DNA from: JAPPHA01 sp963662705
Lineage (GTDB): Bacteria > Pseudomonadota > Alphaproteobacteria > Rhodobacterales > Rhodobacteraceae
Reading direction: 5' to 3'
NCBI GenBank assembly: GCA_963662705.2
Contig: OY759767.1
Coordinates: forward strand, 4,278,001 to 4,342,000
Length of the DNA stretch: 64,000 nucleotides
Both the position numbers and the translations under genes were made by a program. A model generated the notes under the pieces. The model did not search any database. It had not been told where the DNA came from and saw nothing but the letters and a program-made list of their open reading frames with translations. Within the stretch, counting starts at the first letter, position 1. Every line of letters begins with the position of its first letter. Below, piece by piece: positions 45,921 to 55,409 of the stretch.

Positions 45921-46900
45921 GCGCGGCCCCCCGTTCGGATGCGTGGGTCCGCTAAGCGGTACCCGATATCGGTCAGAATATTGGCCGCGACGACCATCGC
46001 CGCACCAATGATCAGGACACCCATCACCGTGGGATAGTCCCTCCGGAGGATGCTCTCATATGCGAGCGTGCCCATCCCAGGCCAATTGAAAACCGTTTCT
46101 ATCAGCAAGGCTCCGGAAAACAGGTTCCCGAACTGCATTCCCGCGACCGTCAAGAGCGGCAAGACCGCGTTGCGCAGCGCATGCCAGAAAACGACCGTCA
46201 TCTCGCCCACGCCCTTCGCCCGTGCCGTGCGGATATAGTCCGCACCCAGAACCTCGATCATGGAAGCGCGCGAGATTCGTGCATATTGTGCAAGAAAAAT
46301 GATGGCCAGCGTCAGTGCCGGCAAGGCAAGGTGATACAATACGTCGAAAGCGTAGGCAACGGGTCCGCCTTCGAAGCGCGCGGACACGTATCCTTCGACA
46401 GGAAAAATCGGAATGATCGAGGCGAACAGGATGATGAGCATGATGCCGGTCCAGAACGCGGGCAGGGCGTAACCGAAAAGAGAACAGACCGATACGAATG
46501 CCGAGAACGGGCCATGCGGCTTGCGCGCGGCCAGGACGCCCATGATCGTGCCGATGACGATCGAGAGCAGCTGAGCTGAAAGGACCAGCAGGATCGTGGG
46601 GCCGATGCGCGCGCCGATCAGTTGGGTAACGGGTGCATTGAAGAAGTAGGAGGTGCCGAGATCCAGCATCACGGCGTTGCCCACGTAGATCCCGAGTTGA
46701 GTGAGCACCGGCTCGTCGAGGCCGTAGTCGGCCCGAATCCGGCTCATGATTTCTTCGGTTGCCCCTCCCATCTCCCCGGCAATGACCTCAGCCGGGTCGC
46801 CGGGCGCCAGGTGGATCAACAGGAAATTTACCACGACGACGCCGAGAACGAGGATCAGCCCGTAGAGGAGTCGCATCGTCATGAAGCGTATCGTGTCCAT
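45917..46900 (-). CDS. Peptide-type ABC transporter permease, DppB type
   Basis: The 327-residue membrane protein has the family N-terminus with LIHLAPGDPAEVIAGEMGG and the loop RTARAKGVGEMTVVFWHALR near residue 220. It starts 53 bases after the binding-protein gene. Confidence 0.92.
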   Translation of the reverse strand: MDTIRFMTMRLLYGLILVLGVVVVNFLLIHLAPGDPAEVIAGEMGGATEEIMSRIRADYGLDEPVLTQLGIYVGNAVMLDLGTSYFFNAPVTQLIGARIGPTILLVLSAQLLSIVIGTIMGVLAARKPHGPFSAFVSVCSLFGYALPAFWTGIMLIILFASIIPIFPVEGYVSARFEGGPVAYAFDVLYHLALPALTLAIIFLAQYARISRASMIEVLGADYIRTARAKGVGEMTVVFWHALRNAVLPLLTVAGMQFGNLFSGALLIETVFNWPGMGTLAYESILRRDYPTVMGVLIIGAAMVVAANILTDIGYRLADPRIRTGGRA

Positions 46901-46953
46901 GCACGCCCCGGGTTCGAGTGCGCCCGCCGATCAAACCGGAGGACGCGGACGCA

Positions 46954-48534
46954 TCACTGAAAGGCCAGATCGTCCATCGACTGCATCGGTCCCCAGATAC
47001 CGAGAGGCGGGTTGACCATGCTCTTCCTGAAGGCCGAGTGGAACGGAAGCGAGTTGAGCCAGTAGACAGGCAAGTCCCTGGCCACCTCGTGCTGGAACTC
47101 GCTGTAGAGCGCCTTGCGCCTTGCGGGGTCGATTTCCTTTCCCGCCGCCTCCAGCAGTTCGTCCACTTTGGGGTTCGAATACTGCTGCGTGTTCGACCAG
47201 ATCACGCCTTTGAGAATGTTCGACGACAGGTATGTCCGGTGCACGCCGATCACCGGGTCGCCCCAGTTGAAAAGCAAGTCCATCGTCAGATCGAATTCGT
47301 GTGTCGAAACACGATTCGCCCAGGTGGCGAAATCGGGCGACGCGCGCAGTTCGATCCCGATACCCACCTTCCTGAGCTGCGATTTCATGTACTCCGCCGG
47401 TGTCTTGAGCTGTTCGGGCAAAAACGGCGCATAGTCGATCGTCAACCTGAAGCGCGTGCCGTCGCCATCCGGCACGTGTCCGGCCTCGTCGAGCAGAGCT
47501 TTGGACTTCTCGAGGTCGAGATCATACGCCTCGATGGTTTCATCAAAGAAGGGGCTCGACTCGATGATCGGACCCCGCTGAATGGTCGACCTGCCGCGTT
47601 GCAAAGCGTTGACGATGAAGTCCCGGTCGATCGCATATGCAATGGCCTGCCGCACCCGAACGTCGTTCAGCGGTTCCTTCGCGGCGTTGAAGGCGAGCCA
47701 GACGATCGGTCCGACTGCTTCGTAACCGGTCTTGGTGACAACGAGATCCTCCGCTTCTTCGAGTGCCCTGATTTCGCGGCTCTCGCCTACGAAGGGATAC
47801 ATGTCCGCATCGCCGTTTTTCATTGCAATGACGATCGCGCTGCTATCCCTGATGCGGCGGATCACGATGCCGTCGAGATAGGGGCGGCCCTCGATGAAGA
47901 AGTCGTCGAACCGCTCCAGCACGATGTCTCCGCTCGGTTCCCACGACACGAACCTGAACGGACCCGACCCTATGGGCGCAGCATTGGCCGGGTGGCTCCT
48001 GATGTCCTGGCCATCGCCAAAGACGTGTTTCGGAATGATCGGGCACAGGGGGCCGGAGAGCGCCAGCATGATCGCGGGGTGGGGACGGCTGAGCCTGATC
48101 ACCGCCGTGTGAGTATCGGGTGTCTCGACCGCCGTGACCGGCGCATACATCGACGTGAACGGGTGGTTGTTCCGAATCGTCTCGATCGAGAAGGCCACAT
48201 CCTCGGAGGTGACCGGCGTGCCGTCGTGGAAGACCGCGTTGTCAACAAGGTTCAGCGTCACGGACAGGCCGTTTTCCGCGATGCTCCAGCTCCTGGCCAG
48301 GTAAGGCTGCGGATTCCACTGTCCGTCGTACTTCAACGGCGAAGCAAAGAGTTGGGTTCCCGGAATTGCCGTTGCGGCTCCGGACTGTACTGCCGGGTTC
48401 AGGTGGCGTGGACTGCTCGTTCCGACAATCACCATCGTGCCGCCCGGCGCCTGGGCAATGGCCTGAACCGGGGATGCCGCGGCCGCGGCAATGATTGCGG
48501 CACCTCCTAACAGGCGCCTGAGCGAAATGACCAT
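46954..48534 (-). CDS. Peptide-type ABC transporter binding protein (SBP_bac_5)
   Basis: The 526-residue exported protein starts at ATG 48534 behind GGGAGG, with signal peptide MVISLRRLLGGAAIIAAAAA. It shows the family pattern LARSWSIAENGLSVTLNLVD, HDGTPVTSEDVAFSIETIR and VRQAIAYAIDRDFIV. It is the first gene of the operon and captures the ligand, probably peptides or a related compound. Confidence 0.92.
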   Translation of the reverse strand: MVISLRRLLGGAAIIAAAAASPVQAIAQAPGGTMVIVGTSSPRHLNPAVQSGAATAIPGTQLFASPLKYDGQWNPQPYLARSWSIAENGLSVTLNLVDNAVFHDGTPVTSEDVAFSIETIRNNHPFTSMYAPVTAVETPDTHTAVIRLSRPHPAIMLALSGPLCPIIPKHVFGDGQDIRSHPANAAPIGSGPFRFVSWEPSGDIVLERFDDFFIEGRPYLDGIVIRRIRDSSAIVIAMKNGDADMYPFVGESREIRALEEAEDLVVTKTGYEAVGPIVWLAFNAAKEPLNDVRVRQAIAYAIDRDFIVNALQRGRSTIQRGPIIESSPFFDETIEAYDLDLEKSKALLDEAGHVPDGDGTRFRLTIDYAPFLPEQLKTPAEYMKSQLRKVGIGIELRASPDFATWANRVSTHEFDLTMDLLFNWGDPVIGVHRTYLSSNILKGVIWSNTQQYSNPKVDELLEAAGKEIDPARRKALYSEFQHEVARDLPVYWLNSLPFHSAFRKSMVNPPLGIWGPMQSMDDLAFQ

Positions 48535-48647
48535 GATGACCTCCCGCGGGTGCAGGCCAAACGATTCGCGCGATACCACCCCCGAGGTCCTTTGGGCAAG
48601 GCGGTTGGGTATGGTGGTATGGTGCGCGCGGTTGCCACGAGACCTGG

Positions 48648-49857
48648 CTTACCAGCGTGCCCGGAGGCGGAGCCCGACATCGCGCCGGGGCCGTGCGTCG
48701 CCGCCCGTGCTCTCGCATTGCCGGGCCTCGAAGGAGAGCTCCAGCGCGCCGGTTTCGGCAGAACCCGACCGTGTCTCCGTGCGACGCCGGGCCACGGAAC
48801 GCCACATTCCGCTTTGCCAAGTGACTTGGTTTGAGGATCAACGGCCCGCACGGATGCCGCTGCTTCCACCGCCTGATCGGCATCACCGGTAACTGCCAGT
48901 GTTTTTTGCGGGTTCACGGCCCTAGAACTCCATCCCGAGCTCGCGATGTCCGCCGAATTCCGCGTCGCGGGAGCGCTGGACCCGGCGGCAGCGCGCAGGG
49001 CGAGGTTGCCGCTACGCCAGGCAACGCTGCGTCGGTCAGCAGCCGGGGCGACGGGTCGCCGTCTGCGAGCGTCTCGCCGGATACCGCAACCCGGCTCCCG
49101 CCGCCGAGACTGCGCTCGACGCCGTTTAGGGCGAAAACCCGTAGGCGCTGCCGCACGAGGTCCCGATCGGGACACTGCTACCGACATCCAGAGTGAGCGG
49201 TCCGGCCGGGCCAGAACCCGGACAATTGTTCTGTCGAAACATTCCGTGTGAGCCGCCGCCGCAGGTGGCGATGCTGGCGCCCCCCACGACGGCGTCGAGC
49301 CGTACGGATGCAATCGTCTCTTTCCAGATGCCGTACGCGTCTGAGCCTTCGCCCGACCGGTTCGTCCTTTTGTCCGTAGATAAAACGCAGAGGAAAACGT
49401 GGCCCGTGCTGCCCTTGTGCGACGCCAGGATGCCGAGGGGGAGCTTCCCGCCGGTCGTGATCGTGTCCGCGCGGGATCCGATCCTGACAGTCCTCGCACC
49501 TGAATGCTGACCGGAAATACCGTGCTCCTAGTCCTTCGTCGTCGTGATGGTGATGCCGGAGGTGCCAATCTCGATGCCGTCGGTCGAGGTGGCCGGTTCG
49601 AAACATTCAATCCTCTGGCCAGCCGCAGGCGCATTGCCGCGCGCGATCGTCGCCTGCGCCTGGGCGTGCGCCGAAAACGCCAAGGAAAGGACTGAGGCTG
49701 CAACCGCCAGGGTCGGCAAAACCGAAACAGGCATCCCCGTCTCCGTCCGGCCTGCCGCGGCGGCGTCCGGTCGCCGGTTGCTGCCGGAGGCGCAACCCAC
49801 AATCCGTTCGGGTTTGCCGGCCGCTGACCGCCATGCATGTGAGTCCCGAAAACGCAT
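48648..49857 (-). pseudogene. Autotransporter, decayed and internally deleted
   Basis: ATG 49857 opens MRFRDSHAWRSAAG with a signal-like stretch (LAVAASVLSLAFSAHAQAQA), parallel to the gene at 39578, and stops at TTTKD. Further passenger pieces appear in other frames. Near the 3' end SLGGGSRVAVSGETLADGDP and the barrel terminus GALELSFEARQCESTGG, RDVGLRLRARW then TAA (48650-48648) can be read. The gene is far shorter than usual for the family, so the central passenger and most of the barrel are deleted. Confidence 0.72.
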
Positions 49858-49875
49858 GCGCCACCCCTCGACCGT

Positions 49876-49905
49876 GCCCGGCAGACAGGAAGGTAACTGC
49901 CGGGC
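49876..49905 (-). promoter_or_regulatory. Stem-loop just upstream of second autotransporter start
   Basis: GCCCGGCAG and CTGCCGGGC form a 9-bp stem with a 12-base loop, ending 18 bases before ATG 49857. Same position as the hairpin at 39532 but different sequence. Confidence 0.5.
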
Positions 49906-50021
49906 GTCGTGCCGGATGCCGGGTTCCCGACTTCATCCGACCCCGTGCGATAGACTGATGTACATCTCGGGACGCAGGGACAATTGAGAAAGAAAATAAA
50001 TATAGGCAGAAATAACAGGTC

Positions 50022-50036
50022 GAGCCTCTTGCAAAA
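50022..50036. repeat. IS left inverted repeat
   Basis: GAGCCTCTTGCAAAA, exact inverse of 51527-51541. Confidence 0.9.
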
Positions 50037-50297
50037 TTATCGAATTGACCAGCCGCTGAACAGTGCCGGGTATCCGGCGTGGGCTTGCACGTGACCGTGA
50101 CCCCCGGAATCCCCGGATTTTCGGCTTTCCCTCCCGATTCGCGGAAAAACAGACGAAAAAACCGGAGCGCAGGCCGGGTTTGACCGTTCGCCGGCTTTTT
50201 CAGGGCGTTTCCAGAGGTGATCGAGGACGCGGAACTGTCCCGAAAGACGGATAGGCGCGTCAGGGAGGCACAACGAGGCGCATCAACTGGACAACCG

Positions 50298-51479
50298 TCA
50301 GGGCAAGCGCCCCAAACATGAGAGATGGCAAAATACTTTCGCGTGTCCCCGGACACGCACATGGCGGGCGCCGAACTCGTCCTTGAGGCGGGCATTGCTC
50401 CGCTCGACCCCGGAACGGATCCGGTAGCGAACACTCTCAGGCATGACAAGACCGCACACGCGCAGTGCCCGGGCCTCGCGCTTCAGGTCCTGCTTGAGCG
50501 CCGTGTCACGACGCGGGTTGACGTCGATGATCGGGACGTGGCCAAGGCGTTCGCTCATCTCGTGGATCTCTGTCGCGTCATAGGCCGCGTCCATGAGGTC
50601 ATAGAGGTTGGTCACGCGTCCGGCGCTCATCGTCGCAAGGGGGATCGCCACCTGGCTGTCGTGGACCGATGCCGAGGTCAGGATGGCACTCACCGGCACG
50701 CCGCAATCGGCCGTGTCGAGGTGCAGCTTGTATCCTCTCCAGCTGACCAGGAAGCCTTTGGCGTTCCTCTTCGCGCCATGGTCGCAGGCGCGCGGCAGGT
50801 CATCGAGCATCTCCTCGAGGCTCATGCCATTCGACTGACGTTCGAGACGCCCGGGTTCCTTCTCGACGTCCTCGCCCTTGCGGGGACGACCGCGCCTGCG
50901 CTTCGGTTTCTCGACGGTTGCCGGTTTCGGCGCCGGCTTCTCCCGCCCCTCGATCGCCGTCGAGTCCCGCGAGACATGGCCGATCAGTTCCGCCCCCAGG
51001 GCATCCTTCACCGGGGCCTCGTGCATGCGCTCCGCAAGGCGGGCCTCGGAAAACTCGGCAAACGCCCGCGAAAAGGTCGCCTCGCTCGGGATCGCGCTGA
51101 CACGCGACCAACCGCACAGCCGGCGTAGCGGTGCGTCAACCATGAGCCTGTCAATCAGGTTTCGGGTTGTTGGCAAATCCCATATCGCCTTGGCAATGAA
51201 GACACGCGCCAGGGCCCGGCGGCTCTGCTGTGGTCGTCCGGGGCCACGCCAGTACAGATCGACGAAGCGCTCGACCTCGACCAGGTCGAGGACCTGGACC
51301 AGATGTTTGTGCTTCTCCATGAGGGGGCCGATCTCTTCAGCGAGATCAGGAAAAAGATCCCTTGAAACCGGGTCCAGAGATTGGATATGGTCTGTGCCAG
51401 AGCCATCGGGGTTGCCTCCATAGGTGGTGCTGCGTACAACTACACCATACCTTGTGGCAGCCCCGATCGCCAGGATCAC
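50298..51479 (-). CDS. DDE transposase (IS5/IS1182-like, DUF772 type)
   Basis: The frame of up to 393 residues contains a DUF772-like N-terminal region (VERFVDLYWRGPGRPQQSRR, SAIPSEATFSRAFAEF) and the catalytic set HVSRDSTAIEGREKP, LYDLMDAAYDATEIH and RSGVERSNARLKDEFG. The basic linker KRRRGRPRKGEDVEKE is notable. GTG 51479 opens the frame, but translation may start further in because the first 30 residues do not look conserved. No interruption is seen, so the element may be active. Confidence 0.85.
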   Translation of the reverse strand: MILAIGAATRYGVVVRSTTYGGNPDGSGTDHIQSLDPVSRDLFPDLAEEIGPLMEKHKHLVQVLDLVEVERFVDLYWRGPGRPQQSRRALARVFIAKAIWDLPTTRNLIDRLMVDAPLRRLCGWSRVSAIPSEATFSRAFAEFSEARLAERMHEAPVKDALGAELIGHVSRDSTAIEGREKPAPKPATVEKPKRRRGRPRKGEDVEKEPGRLERQSNGMSLEEMLDDLPRACDHGAKRNAKGFLVSWRGYKLHLDTADCGVPVSAILTSASVHDSQVAIPLATMSAGRVTNLYDLMDAAYDATEIHEMSERLGHVPIIDVNPRRDTALKQDLKREARALRVCGLVMPESVRYRIRSGVERSNARLKDEFGARHVRVRGHAKVFCHLSCLGRLP

Positions 51480-51526
51480 CTGAACAGAATCGTCGATTTC
51501 AGGCGAAAATTCGCGTCTTCAGCAGG

Positions 51527-51541
51527 TTTTGCAAGAGGCTC
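51527..51541. repeat. IS right inverted repeat
   Basis: TTTTGCAAGAGGCTC, exact inverse of 50022-50036. Confidence 0.9.
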
Positions 51542-51544
51542 AGG

Positions 51545-51755
51545 TCGTTAAAAACTTGCAATGAATCGAAACGTTGACTACACGATCTCGGCCCGGCACC
51601 TGCAGATTTGTGCCGGCAAACCTGAACACGAGCGCATGCAACCCTTCCAAAACCGTGGTTGCCCGTATCCACGGCCCGGTCCCTGACACGGCGGGTCGAT
51701 GTCGGCGTCGGCATGCTCCGACACCAACTTCTGCAAGCCGCCGCCACTCAGGAGT
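51545..51755 (-). repeat. Duplicated spacer downstream of LuxR gene, second copy
   Basis: Read on the minus strand, it resembles 39215-39420. The IS is inserted at its distal end. Confidence 0.65.
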
Positions 51756-54534
51756 CGCCGGCAACCAGGCCAATCTCACGTGCACGCCGCAGCGCCTCGG
51801 TCCGATTGCGCGCGCCGAGCTTGGCGAACAGGTTGCGCAGGTGAAAGCGCACGGTGTGCGCGCTCAGGCCCAGCTCTGCCGCAATCTCCTTGTCCCGGCG
51901 TCCATCCAGTCGCTCGAGGACCTGTTGCTCGCGCGCGCTCAGCGCCCGCAGCCGCGGATGGTTCGCGCTCTCCATCGCCGCCAGCAGCGCGCGTGCCTCA
52001 TTTTCGGCAACTTGGTCAGCAGCCGTCGCGAGACAGGCGGTGAGGATTTTAGCGCAGTCGGCGCGCTCGCGGATCAGCGGTCCCGCGTAGGGCGTTTCGG
52101 CAAAGGCGCGGAGATACTCTTGCACGTGAACGGCTGCCGCGCCCCCGTCGCCGGCGCGCCGTTCCAGCACCGCCGAAAGCGCAAGCGCACGCATCAGCGT
52201 GCGTTTCAGCCCCCGTGCCGCCACCGCCGCCCGCAGCTCGCCGGCAAAGCCGCGGGCCTCCTCGAAGCGCCCGCGCCCGATCGCGAGGCGCAGGTAGGCC
52301 GAGGACACCGCCTCCATCTCCCGCCAGGTCTGGCCGACGAGATCCAGGCATCCGGCCGGGTCTGCAGGCAGATCGGCCGACGTCCAGGCCTGCTCGGCGT
52401 CACCGACTTTTCCGGCGGTTGCCAGCAGAGAAACCCGGAGTGCCGACACGTACCGCACCAGCGCTGGCAGCCGGGCACGCCGAACATATTCCAGTATTTT
52501 CTCTGCTTCCGCCAGCGCGGCTTCGACCCCTTCGTTGCGAAGCCTTGCCTCCAGGACGGTGCCGCTCGCCGCCGCATAGGACTGGATGGACGTGTTGCCC
52601 CGCATCAGCGCCTCGGGAACGCGGTCCAGCTCCGCGCCCGCTCTGACGCGACCGCATTCCTCCGCCAGCTCGTTTATCAATGAACTGCACACAGCGGCCG
52701 GTTCTGGGTCCAGCACATAACGATCCCTGGCGACCCGCTCGGCGCGGCGGTAGAGCGCGGCCGCGTTCCCGACCTGGCCCTGCGCCATCGCGACCTGCCC
52801 TTCCTGAACGTCGACGAACATCGACATGAAACGGCTCCGGCCAAAGCACGTCCGCGCCCGTGCGGCACGATCGAGCGCATCCCCGAAACAAGCCGTCATG
52901 TTGCTCGAAATGCAAAGGGAGTATTCGAGGATCCCCCGGGTCTGGACATCCACGTGCGGCGAATCTGCAAGCCGCGCAACTTCGATCAGATGCGGACGAA
53001 TCATCGCCGAATCCATGCGCTCACTGCCATAAAGCGCGATCATGCCGCGAACGAAGCAGTTTTCCACCGCCAGGTCGATCGCCGCATCGCCGCGATTGTC
53101 AATCGGATCGTCGAGGGTCACAGCCAGCGCGCGGTATCTCCGTCTGGCCTCGTCCATCCGCCCCGACAGGATCGTCGACATGCACCGCACCAACGCAAGC
53201 CGCGGGCGCGCCGCGACAGCATCCTCGGTGAGCAGCCGATCGGCAGCCTGCAGCTGGATCACCCCGTCGCGGTGGTACAGGCGCACTCCGCCAGCCTCCT
53301 CCAGGAGATCGCCTGCAAGCGCCGGCGCCCCAGCTTCGACCGCATGACGCATGGCAGTCACGGTCTGGCCCCGCCGCCCGAGCGCACCGGCAATCCGCCG
53401 ATGAATGGTCTGGAACCGCGCCGGCGTCTCGCGGAAACGCCGCCGGGCGCAATGTTCCCGTACCAGCGGGTGAAGCCGCCAAACCTCCATTGTGCCGTCG
53501 TGCACCTGCTCAAGCAGCCCGGCCAGGATTGGCATCGTGTCGATCCGGCGAAGCGAATCGCCGCGTTCCAGCACTTCGTCGAGCAGCGCGGCGTCCAGCC
53601 ACTCGAACAGGCCGATATCGAGCAGAAACTCCCGGTCCTCCGTCCCCAGGTCCGCGAACAATCGCGACTCCACCCAATTTTCCGCGAGCTTTTGCGTACG
53701 GCGCCCGTCGTCGTGCCCGCCCCGGTCCAATTCGTTCCGGGCAAGTCTGAGCGCAAACGGCCACCCGGCCGACTCCGCCATCACGGCATTCAGCCGATGT
53801 GAGGACAGCCTGCCGTCAAACATGTCCGCCACCTCCGCGCTGGTAAAGCGCAGATCGTCCGCCGACAGGACTACGCCATGGCCGTCGAGCACGGTGCCAG
53901 CGACGTTCACGCCGGCGGGAAGCTCCCGGCCCGAAAACGCCAGGTGAAGGTTCGTTGGGCCGCGCTGAAGGATGAACTCGAGCAGGGCGGCCGAATCCGG
54001 GTTCCGGAGCCGTTCCAACTCGTCGAACACCAGCACGAACGGCCCTTCGTGGGACTCGATCTCTCCAAGCACACGCGCGGTGTGGGCGCAGGCCTCACCG
54101 CCCGACTGTCCCTGACCCGAAATCCCGATGTCCTCCACATCCAACGTCGCAGTGCCGGTGGCGATCCGGCACGCGCAGGCGACATAGGTGTCCAGAACTG
54201 CGGGCTCGTCCTGCTCGTCTACCGAAACCCACGCGACGGGAATCCCGTCAGCACGCGCCTGGCGGCAGCATTCGGCAAGCAGGGTCGTCTTGCCGAACCC
54301 GGCCGGCGCTGACAGCACCGTCAGGCGTCGCAGGATCGGCCGAGCCCGGTCCACCAACACGGCGCGGTCGAAATACCCGGCAATCCGCTCGGGGACGGCG
54401 ATCTTTTGCCGCAACAGCCAGGGGGCCGCGCGCACGCCGCCGCCGCCGGCCGTGCCCGTGCCGGTCATCGGCTGCGCGGCTCCCGGATTTGCACCCCGCG
54501 GCAAATCGGCTCGCTGTTCATGGGCATGCGACAT
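51748..54534 (-). CDS. MalT-like LuxR family regulator
   Basis: The 928-residue protein has the STAND/MalT layout: a P-loop (SAPAGFGKTTLL, about residues 75-86) with a Walker B-like FVLVFDELERL, a long helical repeat region and a C-terminal LuxR helix-turn-helix (LSAREQQVLERLDGRRDKEI, TVRFHLRNLFAKLGARNRT, about residues 860-915). Such proteins bind ATP and an inducer, oligomerise and activate transcription. It is intact and points toward the decayed autotransporter at 48648. A C-terminal relic of a close paralogue at 39075 also precedes an autotransporter, so the pair is conserved and the regulator probably controls the autotransporter. Confidence 0.9.
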   Translation of the reverse strand: MSHAHEQRADLPRGANPGAAQPMTGTGTAGGGGVRAAPWLLRQKIAVPERIAGYFDRAVLVDRARPILRRLTVLSAPAGFGKTTLLAECCRQARADGIPVAWVSVDEQDEPAVLDTYVACACRIATGTATLDVEDIGISGQGQSGGEACAHTARVLGEIESHEGPFVLVFDELERLRNPDSAALLEFILQRGPTNLHLAFSGRELPAGVNVAGTVLDGHGVVLSADDLRFTSAEVADMFDGRLSSHRLNAVMAESAGWPFALRLARNELDRGGHDDGRRTQKLAENWVESRLFADLGTEDREFLLDIGLFEWLDAALLDEVLERGDSLRRIDTMPILAGLLEQVHDGTMEVWRLHPLVREHCARRRFRETPARFQTIHRRIAGALGRRGQTVTAMRHAVEAGAPALAGDLLEEAGGVRLYHRDGVIQLQAADRLLTEDAVAARPRLALVRCMSTILSGRMDEARRRYRALAVTLDDPIDNRGDAAIDLAVENCFVRGMIALYGSERMDSAMIRPHLIEVARLADSPHVDVQTRGILEYSLCISSNMTACFGDALDRAARARTCFGRSRFMSMFVDVQEGQVAMAQGQVGNAAALYRRAERVARDRYVLDPEPAAVCSSLINELAEECGRVRAGAELDRVPEALMRGNTSIQSYAAASGTVLEARLRNEGVEAALAEAEKILEYVRRARLPALVRYVSALRVSLLATAGKVGDAEQAWTSADLPADPAGCLDLVGQTWREMEAVSSAYLRLAIGRGRFEEARGFAGELRAAVAARGLKRTLMRALALSAVLERRAGDGGAAAVHVQEYLRAFAETPYAGPLIRERADCAKILTACLATAADQVAENEARALLAAMESANHPRLRALSAREQQVLERLDGRRDKEIAAELGLSAHTVRFHLRNLFAKLGARNRTEALRRAREIGLVAGDS

Positions 54535-54684
54535 GCGTAACGCTTGGGCGGTTAAATTGCAGCCGGAAAAATGTGCAGGGCGATGGGTGCGGCATGAACC
54601 TACAGAAACGAGTCTCCCCTACCTACACGTTTCGTCCCGGTGAACGCACACGATTCTTGCCGGGCGCATCCCAATCCCTTTGTT

Positions 54685-55062
54685 TCAGGCGGCCACGGCC
54701 TGTTGAGCTCTCCAGTAAAGGAAGTCGACCCACCTGTGGTTCGTGAGGCAGCACTTGATCGCCAGCACGTCATTGGCGCCTGTGACGCTCCAGTGACTTC
54801 CGGGCCGTTTCATCCGCAGACCGACAATCTGCCGCCCGGCACTCTCGACGACACCGGATCCGATTTGCATGCCTTGTTGGCGATATTTGTCGAATTCCAT
54901 CTGCGCCTTGTTGGCGGTGAAATAGTCGAAGCACTTCGCCACGGCTTCATCCCTGTGACGATGTGGCGTGAACGCGGCGATGACCCAAAACCAGCGGCCA
55001 CTTCGCCGAACGGGATGCACGCCAGACGGTGTTTCGAGGCACGCGACATCAATCAACATCAC
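54685..55062 (-). pseudogene. ISKra4-type transposase, C-terminal part
   Basis: The 125-residue frame has the ISKra4 C-terminal block MQIGSGVVESAGRQIVGLRM followed by KRPGSHWSVTGANDVLAIKC. The first two catalytic regions are missing. The sequence 55063-55409 upstream is degenerate and may hold scattered remains of the same gene. Confidence 0.7.
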
Positions 55063-55409
55063 CTTGCCGGATGCGGCCGCCAGGGCAGTAAATTCATCCT
55101 ACGCATCCGGCAGGTAGTTGCGATACAGGGACGCGTTTTCAAGAGCCGTCTCGATCGCCGGCCCCCATTTCCGGGAGGCTTCGGCACCATCGTAAACCTC
55201 CGAGCCTGGCAACCGTTGTTGGTTGCGAAATCCGCTCCGGATTCCTGCCTTTTGACCTCCCGCCGCTCAGGGCGTACCAGCCGATCGAGGGTTCTTGAGG
55301 GTGGGTGCAGCACATGTGCCTGGATTGGTCCCGATGTCGCGCAGCCATGCGAAACCACAGGCGGAATTGAAGAATCAACCCGCAATGCCGACAGGAATCT
55401 TCAACGGGA

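Larger units (their letters stand above)
50022..51541. mobile_element. Complete DDE insertion sequence, 1.52 kb
   Basis: Perfect 15-bp inverted repeats (50022-50036 and 51527-51541) enclose one transposase gene. The 5-bp sequence AGGTC is repeated directly outside both ends (50017-50021 and 51542-51546), as expected for a target duplication. The element lies in the spacer between the intact LuxR regulator and the decayed autotransporter. Confidence 0.88.

Noticed and set aside
46918..48510. Plus-strand open frame of 530 codons
   Set aside because: It mirrors the peptide-binding protein gene on the other strand, which has a signal peptide, ribosome-binding site and family motifs.
48507..49838. 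Minus-strand open frame of 443 codons
   Set aside because: Arginine- and serine-rich shadow running across the peptide-binding-protein start and the autotransporter relic in the wrong frame.
50325..51128. Plus-strand open frame of 267 codons
   Set aside because: Antisense shadow of the transposase, whose catalytic residues are readable on the minus strand.
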